64,000 bases of DNA from an uncultured Cellvibrio sp. (GCA_946481095.1 CAMLML010000011.1:1-64000), one strand, 5' to 3'. Positions 44,015 to 53,334 are shown, numbered from the stretch's first letter. Program-made: numbers and translations. Notes: generated by a model not told the origin, from the letters alone.

Positions 44015-44683
44015 TCATAATAACGCATTCATTGCTGCTTCCAATCCTTCTGGATGATGTAATGTTTTAATCAATCGTTGTGCATAACGACTGACGGCAG
44101 GCAATTCAAATTCGCGCAAACCCATTTTCTCATCACGAACAGAAGCCAGTTCGGTCATTTGTTTTCTCAGCATCCTCGCCCCGACATTGAGCGTTACACG
44201 CATAGATTCGATTGCCAGTAGTGCTTCGTAATAATTTTTATTTCGTTTAAATATGAATTCTTTCACTTGGCGTGTATGAACAGATTTCAATTCAAACGGA
44301 AATACCCGTATTCCAATCCGCGAGTTGTATCCATATGTCGTCGCCCATTCAGCCGATCCTCTCCACTCCATAAATTGGGCACACCACTGTTCTTCATAGG
44401 TCAGTAATTCAATGGGGTTATTTTCGTCACTGATGACGCCAGGATTTAATTTTCTAACCAAAATAAGATTCAAACAGTTCACGCCCAATTCATCACGAAC
44501 AGCGCTGTGACAGGCAAGCAATTCTTTCATTGATATTTGGATATCAATCAAGCGCTGCTGAGTTTGTTGAAACATCTGTTCCAATCCGTCCGCGCCCTTA
44601 TCCATTAAAAGGCCTTTTAAAGGATGGACGGATCCAACAGTAGATTCAGTCATTACATTTTTTTTCGCCGTGCTTTTATTCAT
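44015..44683 (-). CDS. DUF3158-family ICE protein
   Basis: 222 residues. The order TIGR03761-like then DUF3158, together with segments GLEQMFQQTQQRLIDIQI, YEEQWCAQFMEWRG and RYAQRLIKTLHHPEGLEAAM, match the DUF3158 proteins found next to TIGR03761 in PFGI-1-type elements. Role unknown, probably replication or stability. AGAGTG lies upstream. Confidence 0.75.
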   Translation of the reverse strand: MNKSTAKKNVMTESTVGSVHPLKGLLMDKGADGLEQMFQQTQQRLIDIQISMKELLACHSAVRDELGVNCLNLILVRKLNPGVISDENNPIELLTYEEQWCAQFMEWRGSAEWATTYGYNSRIGIRVFPFELKSVHTRQVKEFIFKRNKNYYEALLAIESMRVTLNVGARMLRKQMTELASVRDEKMGLREFELPAVSRYAQRLIKTLHHPEGLEAAMNALL

Positions 44684-44720
44684 CTGTTCACACTCTGTTG
44701 AAATACAGTTTCCGATAAAA

Positions 44721-45752
44721 TTATTCAGTTTCTGCCGATTCCTGACTTAGTTTGTACTGCTCCTTTGCATCACGTTCCTGTTGTAAACGTTTGGCAGTTT
44801 CTTGTACCCGATTTTGCGGACTCAACTCCGCACGCAGATTCCCGTCAAATACGTCACGGCTCAAATCCAGATATCCAGCCTTGATTTGTTTTATTTGCAG
44901 ATATTTTTGTTTGGCTCTCTGCGCGACTTTGTTGTTAGTGAGCAGGTCTTGCCGAGTAACAGCGGTGTGTCGCCAGTGTAATACTTCAGCAAACATGTGG
45001 CGCACAGCGCGTAATGAATCCGTTACGATTCGATCCCAATCAGAATCCAAAATCAAACCGATATGTTTGCCCGTCATCGCCAGCAGAATTAATTTGTCCA
45101 GGTCACGCAACAACAATGCACCGCGATAACCCCATGGCGAATAGAAATTCAGTTCAATCGTAACCGGATTGATACTGGCTTGCGTTTCCACTTCAAAATC
45201 CTCCATGCCGTTTAATAATTCCTTTAACGATTTGGTTCGAGCCTCAATCAGATTCCTGGCATCATTCCAGGCAGTTTCAATATCAATTAGACATTGATCG
45301 GCATAGGGATCGTCTATGGCGGCGGCAGACCATACCAACGCGGTTTGACGTGCAAATCGAGCAAGCCCGATGATGCCTCTGATGTTTTTTTCAGGTACCG
45401 CCTGACGCCCACGAAATAAATTGATTGTCAGTTTCGTATGCAATTTAACTTTGGCTTTCATTTCCAATTTGCCCGGAATCATATCGATGGATTCGATACC
45501 GGCTTCAGCTTCCGACAAACCTTTTTTGTTCCAATGTTGCATCGGTTTGGTTTTCAGATACAGATTCCTGTTTTCAGCAGACACAATGTCAGGATCATGG
45601 TCATCAATGGCAGTTACCGGATTGACAGCCTCAAATGCTTTTTCCAGTTTCGCCTTGGGTGTTGTCGTTTCTGATTCGACTTGCAGTGTCGTGTTGTTAG
45701 CAACACCTGACACTTTTGTTTTTCTCACTTTTTGTAATTTTTCGTCACTCAT
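44721..45752 (-). CDS. TIGR03761 / PFL_4669-family ICE protein
   Basis: 343 residues from MSDEKLQKVRKTK, start after GGAGGCAACAAC. The core (LHTKLTINLFRGRQAVPEKN, GIIGLARFARQTALVWSAAA, YSPWGYRGALLLRDLDKLI, HWRHTAVTRQDLLTNN) is characteristic of the PFL_4669 integrating conjugative element family. Cytoplasmic, with an unknown role in the conserved replication/partition block. It starts 48 bp downstream of the GTGTC palindrome that begins the palindrome array. Confidence 0.82.
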   Translation of the reverse strand: MSDEKLQKVRKTKVSGVANNTTLQVESETTTPKAKLEKAFEAVNPVTAIDDHDPDIVSAENRNLYLKTKPMQHWNKKGLSEAEAGIESIDMIPGKLEMKAKVKLHTKLTINLFRGRQAVPEKNIRGIIGLARFARQTALVWSAAAIDDPYADQCLIDIETAWNDARNLIEARTKSLKELLNGMEDFEVETQASINPVTIELNFYSPWGYRGALLLRDLDKLILLAMTGKHIGLILDSDWDRIVTDSLRAVRHMFAEVLHWRHTAVTRQDLLTNNKVAQRAKQKYLQIKQIKAGYLDLSRDVFDGNLRAELSPQNRVQETAKRLQQERDAKEQYKLSQESAETE

Positions 45753-45800
45753 GTTGTTGCCTCCAAAAAATGTTTTATTGATACTTTCACTCAAGAATTC

Positions 45801-46084
45801 CGTGTCCCGAGACACGAATATCACGCTGTTTCTGCTCTTTACCTAAAAGTTCGGTAGGCTACCGAACTCTCAAAACCATTCCGTTCCTATTTGCATTTCT
45901 CAAACCGTTCGGTCACTGACCGAACTCTCAAACTATCCTGACCTACCAAAAGTTAGGTAGGCTACCCAACTTTTAAAACCATTCCGTTCCTGCATCCATT
46001 TTTCAAACCGTGAGGTAGGCTACCTCACTCAAAACACTCCTTTCCGCGCATCCATTTTTCAAACCGTGAGGTAGCCTACCTCAC
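45801..46084. repeat. Array of six palindromes between two ICE replication genes
   Basis: After CGTGTC-CCGA-GACACG (45801-45816) come five palindromes. GTTCGGTAG-G-CTACCGAAC is at 45849-45867, GTTCGGTCA-C-TGACCGAAC at 45907-45925 and AAAAGTTAGGTAG-G-CTACCCAACTTTT at 45948-45974. GTGAGGTAG-G-CTACCTCAC is at 46010-46028 and GTGAGGTAG-C-CTACCTCAC at 46066-46084. Centres are about 58, 45, 58 and 56 bp apart. The segments between them repeat the last codons of the adjacent STY4528-like gene (FEKW, GKE, F then stop on the minus strand). Arm changes are compensated on the other arm, so the palindromes are maintained. No coding frame. Confidence 0.85.
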
Positions 46085-47482
46085 TCAAAACCATTCCTTC
46101 CCTTGCTTCCACTTCTCAAACTTCACGGCATAACTTTCCTGCTCCGTGTAGTAACCCGTCAGTTTTCGATGGGTCATTCGCTCGGGACTGTCCTCAAAAC
46201 GTGGAGGTTTGTTTTCTTCCACCAACGCAATTACCTCAATCGCCCATTCGTCCGGTGTGAATTTGCCGTCTGTTACGGCTTGGATGAGGGAGTTGATATA
46301 ACCCTGCAAATTGCGGATGGGGTCTGCCCAACCGTGCACCGCCATGGCGAACCGGCCAATCATTTGGGCCATCAGGACAAACCGTTCCTCGACCGCCAGA
46401 GTCACCAATTTGCGTTGAATGATCAGTACACCCGGCACAGTGGTGCTGGCCGTCAGGTAGGACAAGAGCAGGGGATGGCCAAATTCAGGGAAGTGGGTAT
46501 CAATCAAGCCTTCAATGCTATCGGTACCCTTACGCCCGTAAACTCCAGCAGCGTTGTGACGCAATTGTCGGTAGGTGTTAATTTGCTGCAAACGGCCAGG
46601 TGACAATTTTTCGCGCGCGCGATCAGGAATATCTGTACTACCACTACTACCAGAGTAACTACTACTAAGGTAAAAAATTTCTTTCTCGTCCGGAGCAAAT
46701 TTTTTGCTCTGGTGAGGATCAGCCGGAGAAAAATTTTTGCTCTGGTCGTCATGCTCTATCGAAATGCCTTGGTCTGAACCCCTTGATGAGTCGTCAAACG
46801 GAATGGTTTGTTGGTCTGGATTGGCATCATCCATCGATTCATTCATCTCAACCGGAGAAAAAATTTTGCTCTGGTCGTGTTGTTTATATCGATTCATCCG
46901 GTTTTCAAGCAGTTCCAATTCGGTTGTCCGACTGTCCGAGAGAAGAGCGGCGACTTCCATCAAGATTCGACTAGCGGCGGCTCGCAACCGTTTATTGCCG
47001 GACTGCTGTTGCAGTTCCAAAAATTGGATGTAGGTCGGATCAATTTCCAGCGTGGTAATCAGGGAAAGCGGATCATCGTGCAACAAATAAATATCACCGA
47101 TAAATTTTCCGTGATTGCGCACATGCTTGCAGTGTGTCACCCAACGATGGACGCGCAACATGGCACGATGGGTGGTGACAGTCGGTGCTGACACCCCGAT
47201 TGCCCGTGCCAGATCGGAACGTTTGGCAATGGCGCCGGGTTTGGTGGGATCGGTGGTACCCGTGCGTAACACCATCCAGGTGATGCGTTCCTGCGGCGAT
47301 AAATCTTCATTAAGAATCATGCTGCGCGGAATTGCATCATGCTGATTGCCGGTAAATAACACCGCGATTTCCTCTTCGTAGACAGACGAGGGAGTTCGCT
47401 TGGTAATCAGTTCTGCTTCAGCCCGACGGATGCGTTTATTCAGTATTTCCATCGCATCCGGTTTATCAGGGGTCTCTGCCAT
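46085..47482 (-). CDS. STY4528-like pathogenicity-island replication protein
   Basis: 465 residues from MAETPDKPDAMEIL (an ATG three codons earlier, MRRAMAET, is possible). N-terminal half: RTPSSVYEEEIAVLFTGNQH, IPRSMILNEDLSPQERITWM, and a winged-helix-like ARAIGVSAPTVTTHRAMLRV. This is typical of STY4528-family helix-turn-helix proteins of SPI-7 and PFGI-1 elements. The middle (about 230-300) is low-complexity with repeated DQSKNFSP / DQSKIFSPVE / PHQSKKFAPDE segments, an internal repeat. The end (FEKWKQGKEWF) is the source of the downstream palindrome-array units. Confidence 0.78.
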   Translation of the reverse strand: MAETPDKPDAMEILNKRIRRAEAELITKRTPSSVYEEEIAVLFTGNQHDAIPRSMILNEDLSPQERITWMVLRTGTTDPTKPGAIAKRSDLARAIGVSAPTVTTHRAMLRVHRWVTHCKHVRNHGKFIGDIYLLHDDPLSLITTLEIDPTYIQFLELQQQSGNKRLRAAASRILMEVAALLSDSRTTELELLENRMNRYKQHDQSKIFSPVEMNESMDDANPDQQTIPFDDSSRGSDQGISIEHDDQSKNFSPADPHQSKKFAPDEKEIFYLSSSYSGSSGSTDIPDRAREKLSPGRLQQINTYRQLRHNAAGVYGRKGTDSIEGLIDTHFPEFGHPLLLSYLTASTTVPGVLIIQRKLVTLAVEERFVLMAQMIGRFAMAVHGWADPIRNLQGYINSLIQAVTDGKFTPDEWAIEVIALVEENKPPRFEDSPERMTHRKLTGYYTEQESYAVKFEKWKQGKEWF

Positions 47483-47501
47483 AGCGCGTCTCATTATTCT
47501 G

Positions 47502-48062
47502 TTAGGCCAGTGCTTTGATGGACAGATACGCACTGTCCAGGGAGATCCGTGTTTGTTCATATACAGCCAATAACCGCTCCAGTGGATCGGCAACGTTATT
47601 CAGCTGGTTCCATGCCCGTAACACCATCAGCTCATTGGCTTCAGTGAGTGTTTCAGGTCGTCCAGCTTTGGCTTCAGGTAAACCCAACCGCTCGCGACGA
47701 ATGGAATATTCACGGCGCGAAATAGCCTTGAGTTCTTCGAGTGCCGGTTGACGTAATCCGGCCAGGATTGCTTTATCCACCAGGTCTTCGTCTTCCGTTT
47801 TATTTTTGGCAAAATCCAGAAACAATTTTATTTGTTTCGGATCCACCAACATTTTGAGTAACGAACCTTTGAACGAATTAATACAAATCAAATGATCGGC
47901 GGTGATCAGTTTGATTTTTTCCGCTGTGGGTTTATCGAGAGTTTCAAGGCCCAATTGGTGAATTAATTCAATATCATTGGAGCGTAGGGCATTCGCCGCT
48001 GCCAGAATAGCGGCCTGGTTAATCCAGGAAATATAATGGTTGGATTGCTGCATGATTATCAT
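47502..48062 (-). CDS. STY4526-like DUF2857 protein
   Basis: 186 residues. Position between parB and the STY4528-like gene and segments AAILAAANALRSNDIELI and REYSIRRERLGLPEAKAGRP match the STY4526/DUF2857 family of conjugative elements. The ATG overlaps the parB stop (ATGA); an ATG three codons later (48053) has AAGGA at better spacing. Function unknown. Confidence 0.75.
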   Translation of the reverse strand: MIIMQQSNHYISWINQAAILAAANALRSNDIELIHQLGLETLDKPTAEKIKLITADHLICINSFKGSLLKMLVDPKQIKLFLDFAKNKTEDEDLVDKAILAGLRQPALEELKAISRREYSIRRERLGLPEAKAGRPETLTEANELMVLRAWNQLNNVADPLERLLAVYEQTRISLDSAYLSIKALA

Positions 48063-49603
48063 CCTTGAAATCCGTTGTAAGTGAGTAAGGCGGCCATCAG
48101 GTATTCCAGTTGCGTTAACGCCAGTGTCCAGGCATATCGCGCTTCATGATTGATGGTCAGCAGAATTAAATTTTCCAGACGGAACTGCATAAAATTGATC
48201 AGACAGCCGACGGTTTCTTCTGCGGATAAACTCCCCGATTGTCGCAACAATTTTTTGGTGGCCTGCACACAATCTTTGGTATCAACACAGAGTGACTGGA
48301 TATAAATAATGAGTCCGAGGTATTTTGGATTCTGATCCAATTGTTGGGTTTGTAGTTGGGTTAACTGTATTTCAAACCCATACACAGATTCAGGTTTTTC
48401 AACGACAAACTCTATCTGTGATTGAGGTGTTTCCGGGCAAAGTACCAGGCATTCACAGACTTTTTGATAAGCCAATGATTTTAATTCCGGCACTGACAAT
48501 GAATTCACAAAATCAAAATCCCGTGGCAGGGGAAACTCAAATTTTGGCAGGTGTGCAAAAGGGTCTTCTGTGACTGCTTTTTCTGGTGCAGGAGAGAGTG
48601 GGGCCGGTTTTGTGTCAACAGAAGCCTTGTTGGTTTTCTCTTTTGCCGCTTTGGTTTTGGCAATCGAATGAGTAAACGATTGCGCTGGCAAATTGGTAAT
48701 GTCGGCCATGGTGCTTGGGCGTGTCAGTGCGGCCGGTTCAATGATTTTTTCAGCCAACGCTTGAATTTGGGATTGCACCGATGACACACCGCCGCCCATA
48801 GCACGTGCAATTTCACCACATAATTCATATTCCAAACGATCAATTGAGAACGCGTCATTATCAATGCGATTACAAACGCGCGTCAGTAATTCTCTATAGT
48901 CGCCATCGTCAGCAGTGGCGACTTGCTTCCAATAAGATTCGCAAAAATCCAGAATTTTTCGGATTTTTTTGGCGCTATCGATACCAATTTTTAGTTCCCA
49001 AAGTGCATTGGGAATCAACGGTAATAATGTTTCTTCAGCATAAAGTAATTGGCCCAAATTACTCTGATCAATTGGCCAACCTTTATCTGTGAGTATTCTG
49101 GATAACTCACGGATCGAAATGGATTTACCTTCATTTTTTTCAATTTCATCTTTCGCTTTTCTGGCCGCCAATGCACGTTCGATGAATGACATTTGACCGC
49201 GCATTTCATTTTCTTTGACATGCCGGATAAACAAATCAAAGTCATTCGTCCAGGGATGAAAAATACAATCGAATTCAAAGAATCTTTTATCGCCGGTTTC
49301 GGCATAAAGTTCGTTCAAAATTTCAAGGCGTGTATTGCCACCGTTGCGAATCATGTACGGCTCGCCGGGTTTTTCGCGTGTCACATCCGGTGGTGTGTCG
49401 AGTCCTGAAGATCGAATTGATTCTTTAATTTCATCGTATTTGGGATTACGGGTTTTACGCGGGTTGTTTTTAAATGCAATCACCTGTGTGAGATTCACAC
49501 GAATGCGGGTTGGCTGACCGGGATCAGGCAACACGGCTGAGTCATCGGAGGTGAATACGTTGGCGTTACCAATAATTGAATTAAAATCGAGCCGTTGTTT
49601 CAT
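48059..49603 (-). CDS. parB: ICE-type ParB family partition protein
   Basis: 514 residues. After an N-terminal arm, the ParB/sulfiredoxin-like part (RVNLTQVIAFKNNPRKTRNP, MIRNGGNTRLEILNEL), then a helix-turn-helix region (SISIRELSRILTDKGWPIDQ, SNLGQLLYAEETLLPLI). This is the variant form typical of PFGI-1 elements (TIGR03764 as I recall), with NGGNTR in place of the GxRR box. Works with ParA to keep the excised or replicating element in daughter cells. AGGAGGATGTTGT precedes the start. Confidence 0.85.
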   Translation of the reverse strand: MKQRLDFNSIIGNANVFTSDDSAVLPDPGQPTRIRVNLTQVIAFKNNPRKTRNPKYDEIKESIRSSGLDTPPDVTREKPGEPYMIRNGGNTRLEILNELYAETGDKRFFEFDCIFHPWTNDFDLFIRHVKENEMRGQMSFIERALAARKAKDEIEKNEGKSISIRELSRILTDKGWPIDQSNLGQLLYAEETLLPLIPNALWELKIGIDSAKKIRKILDFCESYWKQVATADDGDYRELLTRVCNRIDNDAFSIDRLEYELCGEIARAMGGGVSSVQSQIQALAEKIIEPAALTRPSTMADITNLPAQSFTHSIAKTKAAKEKTNKASVDTKPAPLSPAPEKAVTEDPFAHLPKFEFPLPRDFDFVNSLSVPELKSLAYQKVCECLVLCPETPQSQIEFVVEKPESVYGFEIQLTQLQTQQLDQNPKYLGLIIYIQSLCVDTKDCVQATKKLLRQSGSLSAEETVGCLINFMQFRLENLILLTINHEARYAWTLALTQLEYLMAALLTYNGFQG

Positions 49604-49818
49604 ACAACATCCTCCTGGATTTTATGGTTGTGAAAGGCCGTTGGTGCGATTTCCGAATTGGAATTTCGGTTGGCGATCTCTATGTCAGCCAGGCGTGTTT
49701 TGCCTGCGCGCGTTATCCCCAACACAAGTACGGTTGGCACTAAAGCAGGTGAATTGACTTGATCGACCCAATCGATTTGTTCTTCAGCAGTGTCAAAATC
49801 AGTGTCCAGATGGTTCAT
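49600..49818 (-). CDS. Small protein between parA and parB
   Basis: 72 residues (MNHLDTDFDTAEEQIDWVDQ ...). TVLVLGITRAGKTRLADIEI looks like a short winged-helix or P-loop fragment, too small for a domain. AGGAG precedes the start, and its stop overlaps the parB start. In related elements a replicative DnaB helicase gene often stands here; it is missing. Confidence 0.6.
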   Translation of the reverse strand: MNHLDTDFDTAEEQIDWVDQVNSPALVPTVLVLGITRAGKTRLADIEIANRNSNSEIAPTAFHNHKIQEDVV

Positions 49819-49827
49819 GGCGGACTC

Positions 49828-50673
49828 CTATTTCCACACCGGTGCCAGATCCAGGAGTTTTGGCTCCAGTTCGTGCACCAACTGCAACATGGTTTCGCAG
49901 GCAGAACGGGTAGGGCCGCGACGACGGGTTTCCTCACGGTGAACCGGTGAACCGACTCCCGCTGCATCCGCATAAATTTGCAGATCCGGGATCAGGGTAT
50001 TGAGCACCGTCATCGCACCATCCAGCTGCTTGTCTGACTCGCTTCGCAAATAACGCACGGCTTCATCAGCGGACTTGCTTCTGTCCCATTGGTTGATCAC
50101 CACCCGCATCGGGGGAATGGGTTGCCCTGAGACCAGCAATTCATAGGTTTCGCGAAATTTATGAATAAATTCCACCGTACCCAACACGAATTCGCGCGTA
50201 TCCAAGGGTTGTGGAACGACAGGACTCAAAATGGTATCCACGGTTAAAATCACCGACTCTTGCACCACACCTTTGGCACCTTGCGTATCGACAATCACAT
50301 AGTCGTAACCCCGCAAGTTGCGCAGGGCTTTGCGCAAATGTAAGAAATGGGTAATGGATTCGCGCAGGAAGGTCGGGATGATGTCGTTTCGGGGATCATC
50401 ATTGATGATGATGTCGAGGTTGTTGATATGGGTTCGGGAGATACAGTGCTCGGTAGTGCCGGAACGAAAGACCTGAATCAGTCCGCCGGGTGCGCGATCT
50501 ATGATGGGGTAGTTACGGGAGAGGGTTTGTTGTTGATCGCCATCAACCAGCAAAGTGGCTTTGCCCATATCCGCGAGCATAGCGGCCAAATTTGCTGCCA
50601 GAGTGGACTTGCCTACGCCACCTTTGGTGTTAATCACCCCGTAAATTTTTGCTCGAATTGTGCCTAAAACCAT
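49828..50673 (-). CDS. parA: ParA-family partition ATPase of the ICE
   Basis: 281 residues from MVLGTIRAKIYGVINTKGGV, start after GAGGACAGACGT (an earlier ATG at 50715 lacks a site). Walker A deviant KGGVGKS (17-23), VIVDTQGAKG (Walker A'/B region), and VVINQWDRSKSADE. The Soj/ParA group at one end of PFGI-1/ICEclc elements. It partners ParB. The gene marks the right end of the element: rpsT with its terminator begins 80 bp beyond. Confidence 0.88.
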   Translation of the reverse strand: MVLGTIRAKIYGVINTKGGVGKSTLAANLAAMLADMGKATLLVDGDQQQTLSRNYPIIDRAPGGLIQVFRSGTTEHCISRTHINNLDIIINDDPRNDIIPTFLRESITHFLHLRKALRNLRGYDYVIVDTQGAKGVVQESVILTVDTILSPVVPQPLDTREFVLGTVEFIHKFRETYELLVSGQPIPPMRVVINQWDRSKSADEAVRYLRSESDKQLDGAMTVLNTLIPDLQIYADAAGVGSPVHREETRRRGPTRSACETMLQLVHELEPKLLDLAPVWK

Positions 50674-50751
50674 ACGTCTGTCCTCATAGTGGAGGGGACT
50701 TAGGTCAGGTTTCAATCACTCAGTATAAAAAATTGCCTCTAAAAATAAAAA

Positions 50752-50776
50752 AACCGGCGAAGTGCCGGTTTTTTTA
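50752..50776 (-). terminator. rpsT terminator (bidirectional)
   Basis: AACCGGC-ACTTC-GCCGGTT with T-runs on both sides, 18 bp past the rpsT stop. The island's right junction must lie between here and parA. Confidence 0.85.
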
Positions 50777-50793
50777 TTTGATCTAAAATTTAA

Positions 50794-51060
50794 TCAAGCA
50801 GCCATAGCTTTTAATTTGGCATTGAGGCGGCTCTTGTGACGAGCTGCTTTGTTTTTGTGGATTAAACCTTTATCTGCGATGCGATCAATAACAGCAACTG
50901 CAGAAACATAAGCAGCCTGAGCTGCTGCTTTGTCGCCAGTTGCTATAGCGCTCAACACTTTCTTCAGGTAAGTACGCCCCATGGAGCGCATGCTTGCGTT
51001 GTGCTTGCGAGCTTTTTCGTTTTGGCGCGCGCGTTTTTTTGCTTGGGGAGTATTTGCCAC
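50794..51060 (-). CDS. rpsT: 30S ribosomal protein S20
   Basis: 88 residues, family-normal. [39 protein letters not shown], and the C-terminal [20 protein letters not shown] are typical. Start is GTG (51060) after AGGAGCACTAC; the unusual initiator fits known self-regulation of rpsT translation in enterobacteria. Single-gene transcript ending in the terminator at 50752. Confidence 0.97.
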   Translation of the reverse strand: MANTPQAKKRARQNEKARKHNASMRSMGRTYLKKVLSAIATGDKAAAQAAYVSAVAVIDRIADKGLIHKNKAARHKSRLNAKLKAMAA

Positions 51061-51299
51061 CGTAGTGCTCCTGTATATTCTCTAATTCAGTAAGGGGGTC
51101 TGGAACCAAGGACGCGACATTATGCTGATTTGAAAGTGAATGTCAACAGCCCCTGTTTATGTAAAAATGGGCAATCACTATGAAGGGTTCACCTTGAAGC
51201 GCTGATTGTGTATAAATGTGCGGCTGTCGCATTTGTTTCCCCCCTGAAAAGGTATTTTACAGGGGCAATATAAATTTAATGACGATATAGAGGAAAGCA

Positions 51300-53315
51300 G
51301 TGTCCACACCCGATGATCGTACAAAGGTTATGTCTGGTTCATCTTCCAAAACCAAGGTTGGTGATGCTTCACCTGTTCCTGTGGAAAAGAGTCCGGTTAC
51401 TGACGCAGGTGCTCCTGATAAAGGGCAGGAAACCCAATTCACCCAATATTCGGTTTCACATAACCATTCTGCAGGTTTCGCCAAAGCCAAAGCCTTGGCT
51501 GAACAATCAAAAAAAGGGGACGGTGTTGGCCGTCTTCTTAAAAAGCGTTTCTTGCTGGATTCTGTACTCGGGCATGGAGGCATGGGAACAGTGTACAAAG
51601 CCAGGGATCTTAGAAAAGTTGAGGCTGAAGATCCTAACCCTTATATAGCGACCAAAGTATTGAATCAGGATTTTCGGGATCATCCCGATGCTTTTATTAC
51701 CTTGCAGCAAGAAACGGCAAAATCACAAACCCTGGCTCATCCTAATATAGTGACCGTTCATGATTTTGACCGGGATGGCGATACTCTTTATATGACAATG
51801 GAGTTATTGGAGGGTGAACCACTTGACCAATTGATTCGCAAACACAGGGATATAGGTATACCCAAAGATAAAGTCTGGGCTATCACCAAAGATATTTGCG
51901 CTGCACTTTCCTACGCACATCAACGCAATCTGATTCATGCGGATTTCAAACCCGGAAATATTTTTGTGACCGCTGATGGACATGCCAAAGTATTGGATTT
52001 TGGTATTGCTCGCGCTGCGTCCAAGGAAGCTCAAAAACATAAATTTGATGCGGGGCAGTTGGGTGCTTTGACGCCAGCTTATGCGACGATTGAAATGATA
52101 AACGATGAACCCATCAGTTTTTCAGACGATGTTTACGCACTGTCTTGTGTTGTTTATGAAATGTTGGCGGGGCGTCATCCATTCAACAACCGCTCTGCTT
52201 TGGATGCTTTGGCGAAAGATGCAAAACCCAAACGACCTGCGAACCTTACCAATCAGGAATGGAAAGTTTTACAACAAGGTTTGGCGTTAAAGAAAAAAGA
52301 GCGCTTTGCAACAGTCAATGAATTTGCAAATGCTTTGTTTCCCAAGCCTGTTTCTACAGGCGTAAAGGCCGCGATTATTTTGACCCTGGTGTCACTGGTA
52401 GGGGCTGCCTGGTTTGCCAACAATCAATATCAGACGCAAAAAGAATTACAAATAAAAATTCAGGAAAAATTATCGGAAGCAAAAAGTTGTTTTGATGAAC
52501 AAAACTATGAATGTGCGGTTGCTGCCAGTTTGGTTGCTGTAAATCTTGATTCACATAACGCTGAAGCTCAAGAATTACTTGAAAAAGCGAAGGAAGCTGA
52601 AACTCTGAACCAAAAAAATAAACAAATCACGCGATTAATTACGGAAGCGGATAATTGTGCTTCAGTGAAAGATGCAGCCTGTGTGCAAGTTAAAGCCAGG
52701 GAAATTTTAAAATTGGACGGGCAGCACTCACGAGGTTTGCAGTTGGCTGCAATGGCAAATCAATTGCAAAACGAAGATACATTACAGCTTTTGTTAGCGG
52801 ATGGCGAAAAATGTTTGGCAGCAAATGATCTTGACTGTGTAAGAACCTTTTTGGATAAAGCGTTAACAGTAAATCCTGATCATCCCTCGGTGATTCAATT
52901 ACAGAATAATCTGCGTTCTATCGAGCAGGAAAATGCGACTGTTTTGGCGCAAAAACAAGCAATTAACCTCAAGTCTTTACAAGATGCCAATAATTGCTTT
53001 AATCAACAAAAATACGATTGTACTGTATCCAAAACAGAAGAAGTGTTAACGAGTGATCCTGCCAATGCTGATGCAATTGCACTTAAACAACGCGCTGAAA
53101 TTGCCCGGCAGCAACAACAGGAAATATCCATCAGAGTAAAAAAATTATTAGCAGAAGCTGATGTGTGTATGGGCAAAAAAAATTATGCTTGTGCGATTGC
53201 CAAAGCAGAATCAGCTCTGGATTTATCGCCTAATAATAAAGATGCGCTTGCTAAAAAACGAAAAGCGCTGGAAACACAACAAAAATTGAAAGAGTCAGGT
53301 TTTAACATTCATTAA
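51300..53315 (+). CDS. Membrane Ser/Thr protein kinase with C-x7-C repeat domain
   Basis: 671 residues, GTG start after GAGGAAAGCA. A 75-residue disordered N-terminus, then a Hanks-type kinase (about 84-345): glycine loop GHGGMG (91-96), Lys119, HADFKPGN (213-220) in place of HRDxKPxN, and DFG (233-235). One membrane helix (about 355-373). The external part (about 380-671) is five TPR-like units, each with Cys-x7-Cys: CFDEQNYEC, CASVKDAAC, CLAANDLDC, CFNQQKYDC, CMGKKNYAC. Each pair could form a disulfide within a helix hairpin, stabilising a periplasmic sensor or scaffold. Loss of the HRD Arg suggests constitutive or altered activation. Operon with the secreted partner at 53335. Confidence 0.88.
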   Translation: MSTPDDRTKVMSGSSSKTKVGDASPVPVEKSPVTDAGAPDKGQETQFTQYSVSHNHSAGFAKAKALAEQSKKGDGVGRLLKKRFLLDSVLGHGGMGTVYKARDLRKVEAEDPNPYIATKVLNQDFRDHPDAFITLQQETAKSQTLAHPNIVTVHDFDRDGDTLYMTMELLEGEPLDQLIRKHRDIGIPKDKVWAITKDICAALSYAHQRNLIHADFKPGNIFVTADGHAKVLDFGIARAASKEAQKHKFDAGQLGALTPAYATIEMINDEPISFSDDVYALSCVVYEMLAGRHPFNNRSALDALAKDAKPKRPANLTNQEWKVLQQGLALKKKERFATVNEFANALFPKPVSTGVKAAIILTLVSLVGAAWFANNQYQTQKELQIKIQEKLSEAKSCFDEQNYECAVAASLVAVNLDSHNAEAQELLEKAKEAETLNQKNKQITRLITEADNCASVKDAACVQVKAREILKLDGQHSRGLQLAAMANQLQNEDTLQLLLADGEKCLAANDLDCVRTFLDKALTVNPDHPSVIQLQNNLRSIEQENATVLAQKQAINLKSLQDANNCFNQQKYDCTVSKTEEVLTSDPANADAIALKQRAEIARQQQQEISIRVKKLLAEADVCMGKKNYACAIAKAESALDLSPNNKDALAKKRKALETQQKLKESGFNIH

Positions 53316-53334
53316 CAACAGGAAGGTAATTTTT

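Noticed and set aside
45849..46084. CRISPR-like array
   Set aside because: Units are palindromes of 19-27 bp with changing arms, and the spacers are copies of one gene end rather than unique sequences; no cas genes.
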